From: Axinella damicornis
Lineage: Eukaryota; Porifera; Demospongiae; Axinellida; Axinellidae
Direction: 5' to 3'
Length of the DNA: 64,000 nt
Assembly (NCBI GenBank): GCA_963931865.1
Contig: OZ007517.1
Span: forward strand, 4,663,707-4,727,706
In this document: positions 12,230 to 22,855 of the stretch, in pieces
Position numbering within the stretch: position 1 is the stretch's first letter
Layout of the letters: each line of letters begins with the position of its first letter
The notes under the pieces: model-generated
The model's input: only the letters and a program-made list of their open reading frames with translations
What the model was told of the DNA's origin: nothing
The model's database searches: none
Program-made: the position numbers and the translations under genes

Positions 12230-12379
12230 AAAGACTGGCTGGAGGCCATTCGTGGTGAATGGTTTGCCTGCATGGCCCAGAATTCCCTTTCTCCAGCCTG
12301 TGTGCAGTGCTACATCACCACACTGCTGAGACTGTCACGCAAGCTACTGGAAATCGTGATCAACTTGCAAGATGATAAG
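12230..12379 (+). CDS. KANK: KANK-type gene, exon immediately before the ankyrin repeats
   Basis: The acceptor CCTATAG is at 12223-12229 and the donor AAG|GTATAC at 12379/12380. The exon is 150 bp, 50 codons, phase 0 at both ends. It reads WLEAIRGEWFACMAQ...ITTLLRLSRKLLEIVINLQDDK. In KANK proteins the ankyrin domain is preceded by a helical segment of the form 'QEWFxVSSQ...YLxALxxxSPxLLxxIVNLxDxxGNTALHYSVSH', and this exon and the next reproduce that pattern, including EWF and VNL/INL. KANK proteins are cytoplasmic scaffolds that link talin, liprins and kinesin-21-type motors at the cell cortex. The KN motif of the N-terminus was not found in this window. The order of exons 12230, 13159, 18627, 23632, 25676 and 32260 gives a continuous C-terminal ankyrin domain. 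Confidence 0.85.
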
Positions 12380-12490
12380 GTATACGTGCTTCATGTGGGC
12401 CGAGGACGTAGGCTGAGCGTTTTGTGTGACATAATTTCAAGATTACATGCAAATTCCTAGACTATGCAGAACATACTTACAACTTGCTTT

Positions 12491-12601
12491 CAGTATGCAA
12501 GATTGCTCTCTCTCTAAACCTCCCACACAACCATAACTGTTGCACTTATAGGTGTGTAGGAGGTTTGGAGAACAGCAATCTTCTATACCTATACTGAAAC
12601 T
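12491..12601. repeat. short hairpin repeat (MITE-like)
   Basis: CAGTATGCAAGATTGCT at the left and AGCAATCTTCTATACC...ACTGAAAC at the right are inverted copies. Inside, AAACCTCCCACAC pairs with GTGTAGGAGGTTT. It lies in the first KANK intron. No target duplication was resolved. Confidence 0.6.
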
Positions 12602-13158
12602 ATGGTATAAATATTATCTGTTCCAGGCCACACAATAATGTGTGTTATCTCGAGATTGTGCAAAGCATGTACTATATCTCAAGGTTATGCAATGTGGAGT
12701 ATGTAGATGTGACATACGTAATCACTGACTGAAAGGTACTGCTACCAAACCAGATTTACAGATTCCCTTTCCTTTGGGGTCTGGGTACAATTGGAAAGAA
12801 AGAAGTTGCAATTTGCACAGTTCTTCCCCCAGTTACCTCTGCACCAATGTAAGTATGCACGTATGTGATGACACTCACGCAAGAACAAATTATAGGTAAA
12901 CAATTACAGGAGGAGTAACTCTCTTGGAAGCAGAATCCACCGGTTTTTGTGACTTAGGTGTCCCTCCCCAATGTCCAGCTTCAACTATGGTGTTTGAAAC
13001 AGTTTAGGCTGCCATGTTTAGGTTTAATTCTCTGTGAGGCTTTTGCCTTTGTGTAACCTGACATCAATTGCCGAGGGAGATAGGTGTTTGTTGTCCCTCA
13101 CATTGTGACTTTCAATAAGAATTCAGTCATGATTCAGTGAGCACCATTTCCAACTCAG

Positions 13159-13257
13159 GGTAACACGGCTCTCCACTATGCTGTGGCTAATGGGAACTTT
13201 CCAGTGGCATCCCAGTTCACCAGACTGCGATATTGCAACCCCAACATTGCTAACAAT
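13159..13257 (+). CDS. KANK: KANK-type gene, ankyrin repeat exon 1
   Basis: The acceptor ACTCAG is at 13153-13158 and the donor AAT|GTGAGC at 13257/13258. The exon is 99 bp, 33 codons, phase 0/0, exactly one ankyrin repeat. It starts GNTALHYAVANGNFPVA, the first-repeat signature of KANK ('GNTALHYSVSHxNFxVV'). The usual second-helix leucines are partly replaced (SQFTRLRYC), a small departure from the consensus. It joins in frame to the exon at 12230 and the exon at 18627. Confidence 0.9.
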
Positions 13258-13472
13258 GTGAGCTCATTGATGTTCATTGACGTTCTGTATACGTAATAGC
13301 ATGGTTTGGATGTTTACACGAGTAAGGTTTGTAATTTCACAAGGCAAATCCGAACGTTACAAGTGCAATTAGTTCCCAAATTGCACTCTTATATTAACCA
13401 TATTGAAATTCAACTGCACAACATACTGATACAGCGGTTACTGTACACATTATTGCAGATAGCATACCCATA

Positions 13473-14040
13473 TGGCCGGAAAATTTGGTGGGATTGAATT
13501 GGCGGATTGGCGGATTGGCTCTAAAAAGCTGTGAATTGCATTTGGTGGATTAAAATTTGGCGGTTTGGAAATTTGCAGAGCGAGAATGATGTCATACTAA
13601 CTGCACGGCCGCAATGCTGCGGAGCGCTCGGTGATTTTCGTGCAATCTTGTGTTGGTAGGCTGCGATGGACTCCAAGTTTGCAGTGGAGAGTTGTGTTCG
13701 AGGTACCATGTCTACAAAAACCTTTGGGATGCGAGTGTCGGAGAGGAACTGCAGTGCGAGTGGTAACGAAAAGGACCTATATGCAGTGGCAGTGATGCGA
13801 AGGAGCACCATCGTCAGCCATGTAACCAGGAAGATATCAGCTGCTTGCTCAATGTTTCTGGCAGATCAGAGACAGAGGTACTAGCGGTAGTGTTATGGGT
13901 GCGTGTGCGAGAGCTCAAGCGTCACTATGAGACCTCGCCCACACGCACATCGTGACAAAATATTGGCAGAATTTAATTTGGTGGTGCATTCATACTCCGC
14001 CAAACCGCCAAATTAAATTCCCCGCCAAATTTTCCGGCCA
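13473..14040. mobile_element. TA-target MITE, 568 bp
   Basis: Inverted ends TGGCCGGAAAATTTGG at the left and CCAAATTTTCCGGCCA at the right are perfect over 16 bp, flanked by TA at 13471-13472 and 14041-14042. Inside, short GGCGGATTGGCGGATTGG repeats lie at the left and matching inverted words (CCGCCAAACCGCCAAATT) at the right. There is no transposase. It lies in a KANK intron. Confidence 0.75.
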
Positions 14041-14909
14041 TACGGTAATGCATGGATGCAGCTATCAGTCCTCATCAGACTCTACTAGGAATACGTATCC
14101 GCATCATGCCTCGCACACACGTCGCATGCGTAACCTAACCACGTGCTTACGAGTATGATTGATCTACATAGCTAGTGTGAGTTTGAGAGCGTGGTTGACC
14201 ATTTCCCCCTCTGTGCATGCTGATTGTCATAGGCCCTGTTGCCAATCAAGGGTTCGCAGACCTAGATGTGTTAGTCACAGGCAGTGGTGCAGTAGGCAGC
14301 CTGGCTGTCACTGGATTCGGAAGTACATTGGTGGGACAAGCAGGAGCAAGAACAGTCTGCAAACTAGAGTTTTGTAGGCTCTGGCCTACACGGTGTTGGA
14401 CCTCTGTTACCCCCTTGTACCACCACCCTTGAGAAACAAATCAATCAGCATCTGGTAATTAATAGCATGGTGCCGAGTGCTATTCAAGTTGCGTGGTAAT
14501 AGCACCAGCTTAAGCGTGAATTTCTAAATCACAGAATGCTGTTATATATTATGCTGGGTGCTCCATTTCGCCAAAACCAAACAGTAGCTAGTCAATACAC
14601 CGTCCTTGAACCCAGGCGTGTCCGACGCACCTGGGTTTGAGGCTACCAGTAGTAAATGTACTAGCTGCAAATGTAGCGGTGCCAGGCACTACAAGCAGAC
14701 TGGTTGTAAGTGTATGTTGTCCATACACACTGGGGAAGGCCCTCTGCAGTTTTGTGGTGAACAACCTCTCTTCCATTCCCTGACGTAGTTTTGTACTTTC
14801 CCAGCCTTACTGGTCGACAGTGACAACTGTTCACCATGCCACATGCTGCACTGACCCGGTTTAGCAGCGCGGTGCCACTTGGGAACCAAACCCGTTGTGC
14901 AATGTGAGT
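14041..14909. other. intron, no supported gene
   Basis: Short frames exist on both strands. One plus frame (14606-14788) contains the Cys-rich word SKCTSCKCSGARHYKQTGCK, reminiscent of Cys-rich tails in some transposon proteins. It is isolated, and I do not call a gene here. Confidence 0.4.
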
Positions 14910-15120
14910 CTGCGAGTACACCTGCATAGCATGTCGCCTTGACTTTCCTTATTGCAGGATTATGAATCAAGGGTAAGGAAGTCGTGAGGGTTTCTATTTC
15001 TAGGTAAATTCAACGACCTCACGCCAGGAACAAACAATCTTCCCACTGTCCATGACAACAGTGGCATGCCTGCTAGCAGTACTTCACTTAGGTCCTTCTC
15101 TTTCTAAAGCTTCCTTCTCC
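14910..15120 (-). pseudogene. minus-strand coding remnant repeated in both duplication copies
   Basis: The block matches 41150-41400 in order and orientation. The copy B version keeps a longer minus frame that reads AMDSGKIVCSWREVIKFTW and, after a break, SLPLMHNP...VKVTSYAGALAYTLTK. In this copy the frames are interrupted (CHGQWEDC and VKATCYAGVLAD are still readable). I do not recognise the family. Splice-like breaks and upstream minus-strand frames suggest an old multi-exon gene or transposon running right to left between 18.1 and 14.7 kb. Confidence 0.45.
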
Positions 15121-15369
15121 CGTCCTGTCTTCGGAGGAGGTATCAGCTTCATCTGACTCACTACTGAAAAGGTCATTCATCACGACAGTAGTGATTACTA
15201 CATTATCTCCCATGCTTAATAATGTAAGAGTGCCCCTAATCCTCCATTTCTACTCTAGCCACACCCATTTGTACCTTTTTCCAACTCCTCCAATGAGACA
15301 TGCCAACTGCCTTGTATTCTCATCCTGGCCTCGTACACATCCAATATCTACGTGCACATCCAATATCTA

Positions 15370-15784
15370 CCGTAGTGTACGTATCAAGCGCCCACCACGT
15401 ATCAAGCGCCCACCCCCCTCTTCACGCAAAAGTTACTGCACAGGGTCCAAAAGCAGTGTAGTAAGGGCCCACCCATCACAAAAGTTTTGAGCAGCATTTC
15501 TTAACCTCTGGGCGAGGTTGTTCATTCAAAAAGGCCGATTTACAGTCAACTACGGCGAGTCTAAAGACGCGCGATCAATTTCTATGCGTGAAAAATGGAC
15601 TTAGATATTCATAGCCGGTCATTGATATTCACAGCTTACCGCAGCGCATGTTGTTTATACAGTGCTGAATGGGTGGGCGGATACTACATGCCTAAGTAGT
15701 CTGAGTACGCATTTAGCGCCCACCCCCCTGTTCAGCGGCGTTCTATTGTCCCCAAACCCTGGGCGCTTAATATGTACTCTACGG
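15370..15784. mobile_element. TA-target MITE, 415 bp
   Basis: The left end TACCGTAGTGTACGTATCAA and the right end GTACTCTACGGTA are inverted, and GCGCCCA near the left pairs with TGGGCGC near the right. TA lies at both outer edges (15368-15369 and 15785-15786). CAAGCGCCCACC is repeated inside. A related piece in inverted orientation lies at 36908-37075. Confidence 0.65.
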
Positions 15785-15897
15785 TACGTGCACCTTGGCT
15801 TGCATGAGTATGATCCAAAGATATGCACCACCATTCCCCCAACAAAGAGTGGAGTATCCCACCTCTGCCACCTAATGCTGCGAACCGAATAAGATTT

Positions 15898-15978
15898 TTT
15901 CTCATCTTGCTTTTGTTTAAGTTGGTGTTCCAGGGTAGTGCACCTCCTTTGAGGGACCTGTAGATAATGGAGATCAAT
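15898..15978 (-). pseudogene. repeated exon-like segment RCTTLEHQLKQ, copy 1
   Basis: On the minus strand this reads LHYLQVPQRRCTTLEHQLKQ, a short amphipathic helix. Near-identical segments occur at 17038-17118 and 42140-42212. All three end in GATGAGAAAAA-like sequence upstream. Only this segment is shared by the first two, which suggests an exon of a repeated minus-strand gene or mobile element. Confidence 0.5.
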
Positions 15979-16133
15979 TGCTACACTCACACAGAGGCAG
16001 TTTGATCGTTATTAATGCCCAGATCTCACCTCGCTATGAGGATCAACTGTCTTCAGATATGCAATGGTGTCCTTGACTGAGGAACACCATGGCGTCAACT
16101 CCAACATCAGCTTTTGGTGCAGTGGGATGACAC

Positions 16134-16907
16134 TTAGTCATGGACTTCAGGACAAATTTGACTGAGGTTTTCACCTCCAGCTGCCATTGCAGAAACTCCG
16201 GCAAGGCTGAATAAAAGAGTCCCTTCCTCTATCATTGTTGGATTGTCTGTGTATAACAGAATGGACTCTCTTTGTAGTTTCAGTTTCCTGGTGATCTGGC
16301 GAGACTCTTTGACCAACAGCTTCTGGAAAGGTTTGCTGAAGACTCTGGTCTTCCAGAACAGTGGTCTTTGTGATCTGCATGCACGGAAAGAAAGGGGATA
16401 GGACTGAGTACTGGGGTATGTTTGAGGGAAAGAAGTGGCTACCTCAAATAATATTTTATTCTCATTTAAGATTTCAAGCATCCTATCCTCCACTGCTCTG
16501 AGGAAAGGTATTGACCTCGGCTGTGGAAATGTTACTCGCCCACGATCAAGGTAGCGCACTGTTGCTGGTAAGTTTATCTTCTCTTCCTTGGATATGGTGA
16601 GTAACTGAAGCAGCATTAATTCCTGCTGCAGCTCCAACTTGCCCAGGGATTGTTTCAGCTCCTTACGGCACTTGATGACTGACAACAGTGCCCAGCCAGC
16701 AAGGTGATACAAAGAGACATCATCGCTTCCCCTGGGTAGCACACTAATACTTTCACTGATGCTTTCAATTTCGGAGCCGATTGTTTGTTGAAGCCGGCTC
16801 TGAACTCCATGTAGTACTCCACTCAGAATGATCCGTTTTGTATCATCACTTATGCAACCCTGGTGATGTCTAGCTGATTGTAACTGGCTGGGGTCTATCC
16901 GGCACAT
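16134..16907 (-). CDS. unrecognised 257-codon minus-strand frame, possibly transposon-derived
   Basis: A long minus-strand frame starts at ATG 16907 (the upstream sequence AAATAAG could be an acceptor) and ends at 16134. It is mostly helical, with the segment LYHLAGWALLSVIKCRKE and later YLDRGRVTFPQPRSIPFLR. The first recalls the 'LYYIAGYV' block found near the C-terminus of several eukaryotic DNA-transposon proteins. The second recalls the 'L.DRGRL..PS' block that follows it. That likeness is from memory and weak. The frame is not found at the matching position of duplication copy B, so it was lost there or inserted here. It lies within a KANK intron, antisense to that gene. Confidence 0.5.
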   Translation of the reverse strand: MCRIDPSQLQSARHHQGCISDDTKRIILSGVLHGVQSRLQQTIGSEIESISESISVLPRGSDDVSLYHLAGWALLSVIKCRKELKQSLGKLELQQELMLLQLLTISKEEKINLPATVRYLDRGRVTFPQPRSIPFLRAVEDRMLEILNENKILFEVATSFPQTYPSTQSYPLSFRACRSQRPLFWKTRVFSKPFQKLLVKESRQITRKLKLQRESILLYTDNPTMIEEGTLLFSLAGVSAMAAGGENLSQICPEVHD

Positions 16908-17037
16908 CCTTATTTGCTAGTAACTTTTTGGCGAAAACACAGCTTTTACAGCAACTTGTCAGCACAACCTTGACTACAAGATACCAGAGTATGCAGATAG
17001 TCTTGATTGACAGAGAAGGTACGTACGTACATTAGCT

Positions 17038-17345
17038 TTCTCTCATCTCGCTGTTGTTTAAGTTGGTGTTCCAGGGTAGTGCACCTCATTTGAAGGACCT
17101 GTAGATAATGGAGATCTCTCAAGTGAGAATGTGTTCCATGGGTATTCGCAATATGCCACTTATAGTAGTTCTTGATTGCAGCTAGTCCACTCGTGTGCGT
17201 CTCTTTGTCCTTCGATTTTTTTTGTTTCCACGTCTTCCTTTTCTGAGTCCTCTTCTATATCTTCCGCAATCTCGTCCTCATTCCCTTGTATCTCTTCGTT
17301 CTCCATCTGCAAATCCTCTTCATCATCTTCACTCTCCTCATGCAT
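17038..17345 (-). pseudogene. minus-strand remnant: RCTTLEHQLKQ exon and acidic segment
   Basis: 17038-17118 is the second copy of the LQVLQMRCTTLEHQLKQ helix. 17160-17345 encodes a very acidic stretch (ESEDDEEDLQMENEEIQ), the complement of a CT-rich run on the plus strand. Both have partners in copy B, at 42140-42212 and 42560-42760, so they were present before the segmental duplication. Function unknown. Confidence 0.45.
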
Positions 17346-18626
17346 GCCTTCGTCCTCTTCCTCTTCAAACTGCTCCGCATGCTATTCCTTGTACAACTGA
17401 CCACAGAGGGCAAGTGCCCTTGCTGCCTCTTTCTTCCCCAACATGGCTTGGTAGTATCTCGCAGCTGTTGCCAGTGAGTGTGACATGTGTCGTGAAATCG
17501 GCTGGCTTTGCCTCGTGGTCAGAGGTTTGAGTGATGCTGTCTCTCCAGCTTTCCACACAGTTGTTGAATTGGCAACAACAACACTGTTACTTATCCTTCA
17601 GGAACATCAAGAGGGCATTTGGATCTTTTATTGTTTTCGGACCCTCTAAAACCAAAAACAGCTTGAGCACCTTTGCTGGGTCCCGCCGTGGTCTGACTTG
17701 ACCCTCTTTGCATACCTGGGAAGTAGCTGGTACTCGCTGATTGTCATAACCAGGTATGCGGGTCCCTGCTGTACTGTTTTGTGGCGAGCAATCTGCATTC
17801 CTCGCCGCCTTTATTTACAGCCTCAATGTTCTTGAACTCCTGATGGGCTGCAGCACCCTTCTGGAGGGAGGGGGGAAAGATGGATGGCAGGGAAAGGAGA
17901 GAGCAAGACATAACTTCCATACGTATGTCTTGTTTCATAGTGGGCTTACAGCTATTGGCTTCCTCAAAGGGAAGTGGTTCCATTGGTGTAGACCTCTGTT
18001 CATAGATAAACAGGACAAGACATGGGTACGTCATGCAAGCTCATACACTGCACCACTCTATAAAGTAGCTCATATCGAGCAATAAATATGCCTACCATCA
18101 AGACTGTCTATGTCAGAGTTGAGTCTTTCAGCTGGATCAGGGTGGTCAAGAGCTGAAGCGCACTCTTCATCAAATACAAGCCCTTCATTCCCAGCTATGA
18201 TGCAATCTTCTCGTGGAGTGAAAAGACGGCACTATTTTGAGTTTCAACCCTTGTATCATATCTATCCCTCAGCGGTTTGGCTTCGGAGCTGGATATGTTT
18301 TACAGGAAGGACCTACCTCTTCTCTGAAACTCTGTTTCAGTTTTCTAGCTTCTCTGTAGCTGTGGATGGGAATTTAAATAAGCCAATGCGTCTAGAATCC
18401 GTGATGTATGCTGTGCCGCAGATCACATGAACCCAGGCCTTTCCCTACGCATTCGGCGCACGCGAGGCATGATGTGGATACATATTCCAAGTAATATATA
18501 TTACTGGTAACCATAATGTATGAGAGAAAGTTCTAAATAATCCCAACCTCCTATGAGTCTCTAGAGAGCTAATTAGCTATGTAGACTCTCTGTGTTTCAT
18601 ATGCTATTCTCACTTATCACTCCTAG
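17346..18626. repeat. duplicated intron block (partner 42770-44330)
   Basis: Blocks such as GAGTTGAGTCTTTCAGCTGGATC (about 18116) and the words around 18180-18430 match 43155-43500 in the same order. The copy B block holds a TA-target MITE (43695-44197) that is absent here; the empty site is the TA at 18508-18509. Short frames in the block have no recognisable motif. Confidence 0.7.
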
Positions 18627-18740
18627 GCTGGATATACTCCACTGATGCTGGCAGCAGCCCACGGGGTGGAGGTGGGGGAACACAGAGACAGTGTTCAGCA
18701 CCTCATTGATAGGGGAGGGATCAACGCTGTTGCACAACAG
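18627..18740 (+). CDS. KANK: KANK-type gene, ankyrin repeat exon 2
   Basis: The acceptor TCCTAG is at 18621-18626 and the donor CAG|GTGAGC at 18740/18741. The exon is 114 bp, 38 codons, phase 0/0. It reads AGYTPLMLAAAHGVEVGEH and ends GGINAVAQQ. The KANK second repeat has the same insertion-lengthened form ('AGYTPIMLAAL...VxxLFxxGxVNAKASQ'), which explains 38 rather than 33 residues. A close copy of this exon lies at 44332-44445. Confidence 0.9.
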
Positions 18741-19059
18741 GTGAGCACATGTCCTAGACCAAGGATGTGTGTAACCCAGTGGGATTGCTTGGCCCATGTG
18801 GCGAAGAGAGGGCATGTAAAACAGATGGCATGCACTTGATGTATGATAGAAGTCGATATGGTTCATAGGGGGTCTGAACGTTTATCTTTCGGTTGCCAGC
18901 CCCACCTTCAGCTGGTCTTGGTTGTTATGTACTTACCATATACCGTAATTTGGGTTGTTAATATTTTGCTGGTGAAAGGAGTCAGTCAACGTACCAATCA
19001 GTGGGTTAAAGGCAACAGTTGTTGGCTGCTTAAGTATGTATGCTCAGGCCTCGACAGCT

Positions 19060-19283
19060 ACGAAAATTAAACTCTGCTCTCCATTGATTACCAATTGATG
19101 CTTACAGGGCTGCGCATTTACTAGCAATAGCTGTTCTCCTTTGATTACATTCTATGGCTTAACCCTGCCTTACAAGGCTGTGCAGTTACGAAAGCAACAG
19201 CTGTTCTCCTTTGACATTAAATTCTAGCCTTGTTTCCAGGTCCAGGCCCCGTCCAGCTTTTCGTCGCTTGCAGTAGCTGTTCT
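19060..19283. repeat. degenerate tandem repeat, units of about 60-70 bp
   Basis: The recurring words are TGCAGTTAC, AGCAACAGCTGTTCTCC and TTTGACATTA, followed by CTATGGCTT and CTGCTTACAGGGC. Units continue at 19955-19975, 20310-20377 and 23211-23370, interrupted by two inserted elements. In copy B they occur at 45740-45905. This is a diverged minisatellite-like array in the KANK intron. Confidence 0.65.
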
Positions 19284-19292
19284 CCTTTGACA

Positions 19293-19954
19293 GGCCGTGG
19301 TGAAAACCCGCACCGGACCGGACAGGACCGGACCAACCAGAAGTGTACAGCGACTTAGCGCTAGCTAAACGACTTGGATGTTTTGTCAACTATTACGTGT
19401 AGCACTTGCAGACAACTGCCGGAGGAGTTTCGTGGGACCGAAGGGCTTCAGCAAAGGTACTGTCTGTATTGCTACTGCATTTGTAGTTAGCGTTGCGTTT
19501 ATGTCAAGCTTATAGCTAGCAGAGCAAGGGGCGAGTCTCACGGACAGTAGAATAACAAGTACTTGATGCTTTTGTAGTATACATGTAGATTACTCACACT
19601 CGCTTGGCCCAGCTCTCTGACTTACCTAGCACCGTGAAACGCCAACAAATGCCTGGTTGCCTCCTTCAAGTCATCCTCGAGTTTGGGGGTCGTCGCTACT
19701 GGCAGACTTGGACCCGCGCGGCTACCTCGCGAACGCTTTGTTGCTTCAAAATACTGTGCAAATCAGCCAACTCGTGAGACTAAACTGTTCTCTGACTTCC
19801 TGCACGAGGCAATGCCGCAATGGCTACTCGCAATGGCTATTTTCACGATCCAAGTAAGCTATTTTCTCAACATGTGGAGACACTAATTACTACTTCCGGT
19901 CCGGTCCGGTCCAGTCCGATCCGGTCCGGTCCGGTCTGGGTTTTCACCACGGCC
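19293..19954. mobile_element. 9-bp-target inverted-repeat element, GGCCGTGG family, copy 1
   Basis: The ends GGCCGTGGTGAAAACCCG and GGGTTTTCACCACGGCC are inverted and are followed inward by tandem GGACC/GGTCC words (ACCGGACCGG; CCGGTCCGGT repeated). It is flanked by CCTTTGACA at 19284-19292 and 19955-19963, a 9-bp direct duplication. Length 662 bp with no long frame. The second copy, in opposite orientation, is at 38409-39036. The target size points to MULE-type transposition. Confidence 0.9.
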
Positions 19955-20620
19955 CCTTTGACATTACATTCTAGCCTTGTTCCCAGGCCCTTGCCCAGCA
20001 TTTCGTCACTTGCAGTACGGAAAATTTCGAATAGAAGGCAAAGTTTCTCATATTGTTCAACCAACAACATGTTAAACGCTTGGTGTGTATGACAGTTGCC
20101 CCCGCTAGTTGTACCTTAGCTCTTCTTGCTGTCCTGAGCCCCAGTTTGCCCACGTTCAATTAAGTCCTTTCAACATGTATGTACATGTACCACCTTTCTA
20201 TTTCTACCCTTGATGCCACACACGTGAGGAGAGATACCAGGCCCTCTGCATTCTTTGTGCAACCAAGAAAAACAAAACCGGCATGGGCCTGGGAACGAGG
20301 CTAATCAAATTCTATGGCTTGACTCTGCCTGTCCAGTTACTATAGCAACAGCTGTTCTCCTGTGACTCTGCTTACAGGGGACACTATAAACAGTGGACCC
20401 AGGACCCGAGGACCCGAGGATCTTTAGCTGTTATGGGAGACAGAAATGCAACTACAAGCAATCTGTGCTATTGTAAAAGCCCTAACTCACGGTTATTGCT
20501 TGCGTTGTTACCAGCTTGAGTATGCAGGTCAGCTTTGCACAACGGGATCAATACTTAGCCTCGTTCCCAGGCCGTATTCCTGGGATCCAGGCTGGATTAA
20601 CATAGTTATTATTACACTCC

Positions 20621-21785
20621 TGGTAGGGGAAAAATTGTGCCGCGTAATATATTACACTCCTGGTATAGGAAAAATTGTGCCGCGTAAATAATGTAATGTA
20701 AATAATGTAAATAACGTTTGAGTGCTAGGAATGGCGTACAGATTCTGACTACACCGTCGTGATCGCTATCATGCAGTGACATAAAATCAAAATAATTGTG
20801 CTGAAACTCACCTTGGTGGTGGAGATACGAGCGCTTTTGTCTCGCCATGGCCACCATTGATCGAGCGCTCTCTTCAACTTCCGGGGGCAGTACCGTTCTT
20901 AGGAAAGGCACACGAAGATTCTGACCACACGCCCGTGATTGCTGTCGTTCACTGACGCTTGCATGCCAAAACTCACCGTGCTGGGGAAGTTGTGACTGCT
21001 GTAATAATGTCTTGTCTTCCTTTTGGTCGCCATTGCTCGCGATTGACTGAGCGTGGTTGCCATGTGGCATGTGCGTTAATTGGAACGAATTGCAATACAT
21101 AGCGAGTCGCAAGCGCGGTTTCTTGAGAGCACTCTAAATAATTTCTGATCTTCCCTATAATATATAGCTATCATGGTGCTCACGATAATTGGAACGAACT
21201 GTCACACTTAGCTTGTGCTACCGTTTAACCGCGGCTACCAGGAGTGCGGTTGCCCCTCGATATAATATAATATAATGTAATCATTGAAACGTTTGACTAT
21301 TTCGGAATGGCGTACAGAGATTCTGACTACACCGTCGTGATCACTATGATGCAGTGACACAAAATCAAAATAATTGTGCTGAAACTCACCTTGGTGGTAG
21401 AGATATGAACGCTTTTGTCTCGCTGTTGGCCACCATTGCTCGAGCACTCTCTTCGACTTCCGGTGGCAGTACCGTTCTTAGGAAAGGTACGCGAAGATTC
21501 TGACAACACGGCCGTGATCGCTGTCGTTCACTGACGCTTACATGCCAAAACTCACCGTGCTGGTGAAATTGTGAGCGCTGTAACAGTTCCTTGTCTTCTC
21601 CTTGGGCCGCCATTGCTGACTCAGCTCGATCGACGTCGCGTCGACGACCGAGCGAGCATGGTCCTCATGTGGCATGTGCGTTAATTGGAATGAGTTGCCA
21701 TACCTAGCTTGCGCTATCGTCGAGTTGCAACCGATTGCAACGCGGCTACCAGGAGTGCGGTTGCCCCTCGATTGTAACAGAATTA
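20621..21785. repeat. dispersed repeat family, two units in tandem (third copy 28828-29480)
   Basis: Words such as ATTACACTCCTGGTA, GGAAAAATTGTGCCGCGTAA, AATGGCGTACAGATTCTGAC, GCTGAAACTCACCTTGGTGG and CACTGACGCTTGCATGCC recur in order at 20621-21240, 21290-21780 and 28828-29480. The third copy is in the same orientation. Minus-strand frames in all three share QLTHMPHG and SVSERQ, so they may derive from a coding repeat, but no family is recognised. Confidence 0.75.
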
Positions 21786-22155
21786 AAGTTCCAAAGTGCA
21801 GTGCTATAGACACATGACAAATTTTTTTTAGCCTTGTGTAGTGTGTGAGAGTCTGACTTCGCCAGAGAACAAGTTATTTTCTGTTGCTAGGTGGTTGTCA
21901 AGATTATTGATGCCAAATAAATGAGCAACAGACCACCCGTTTAGTCCCAGTGTTATAACTAGGTGTGAAGAGTGTTATAACTATAGGTGTGAAGAGTGCA
22001 ATATACCTGGCTTTCAAAAAATTAATGATGTAGAAGCAAAGGCAACAAATATGTACAACACAATACTGAGGCATGGGGGGGCAAATAATGAAAGTTACAC
22101 TGCCCACTCAGGCACAATAATGAAAGTTACACTGCCCACTCAGTCACAAACAAAA

Positions 22156-22855
22156 TTACAAGGGGGGGGGGGGGGGGGGGGGGAATAATGCACCAGCCTC
22201 TGGCGTTGCGTAAATGGGAGCTACTTTGTGAGCAACTCGCATTCGAGCCATGCCACCACTACGATTCTTTAATGAATTTTCTGTGTAGACATAACGATCA
22301 GGAGCACTGGATCTCTTAATCTCTCTTAGCTTCAAACACCTGTGTTCGTCACCACCCCGCAAACAAAAGTCCGTCCATTCAAGAAAAATACTGCCCGGAA
22401 CAAAGCCTTGGGGCTGTTAGTCCCCAGCAGTCCTTTCTCCCACAGCTGCGCTTCTTCATCTTTCGTAATCACCTCAGCACTCTTGGTGTCAGAGCCAACT
22501 CCACTTGAACGTAGCTCTCGGAACAGGTTGTCAATACTGTCGTGAAGCTCCTCAAACCTGTGATCGTCAGAATCTAGGAAGTTGCAACAATTGGGCTTTC
22601 GAGAGCGCATGTCTCTCAGTAAGCCTGCCAGCAGCTGGTACAGTGTTTTCAGTGGATATTTCGCTTCCATCTTGTTTGCGCGTCTCGGCCAGGAACAGTT
22701 TCAGCCACTTATTCAGAAGGCTAGCATCATCAGACAGCAAAAGACCATCGGGTACTTGCTTCTCTGGATCATCAGCAAATCGCTCTTTCCTGCCCTTTTT
22801 ACACGGCGTGAAGTTAGGCATAGCCCATTTGGTACCGCCAAGCAACAGGAAATAA
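22156..22855 (-). pseudogene. KIAA1958/DUF3504-type tyrosine recombinase (Crypton-like), two frameshifts
   Basis: Three minus-strand frames read consecutively: KKGRKERFADDPEKQVPDGL and NKWLKLFLAETRK (22845 down to about 22665), then YPLKTLYQLLAGLLRDM and EAQLWEKGLLG (22670 down to about 22375), then LRGGDEHRCLKLREIKRS and TENSLKNRSGG (about 22380 down to 22190). This is the order of the Crypton-derived domain of KIAA1958, ZMYM and QRICH1 relatives, including the catalytic-type 'LRGGxEHR' Arg box. Frameshifts near 22665 and 22375 break it. The C-terminal end, with the active Tyr, is cut off at the G run (22162-22183). It lies within the inverted-repeat element 20378-23210. Confidence 0.8.
22162..22183 (+). 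repeat. homopolymer run of 22 G
   Basis: An uninterrupted G run directly downstream (minus-strand sense) of the recombinase pseudogene. A partner run of 26 C lies at 23170-23195 in the right inverted arm of the same element. The length may be inaccurate in assembly. Confidence 0.8.

Noticed and set aside
14606..14788. Cys-rich frame SKCTSCKCSGARHYKQTGCK
   Set aside because: It is a single short isolated frame with overlapping frames on the other strand. It was suggestive of a transposon tail, but the support is too weak.
20612..21112. 166-codon minus-strand frame
   Set aside because: It belongs to the same dispersed repeat family and is interrupted in the tandem copy at 21290-21780.
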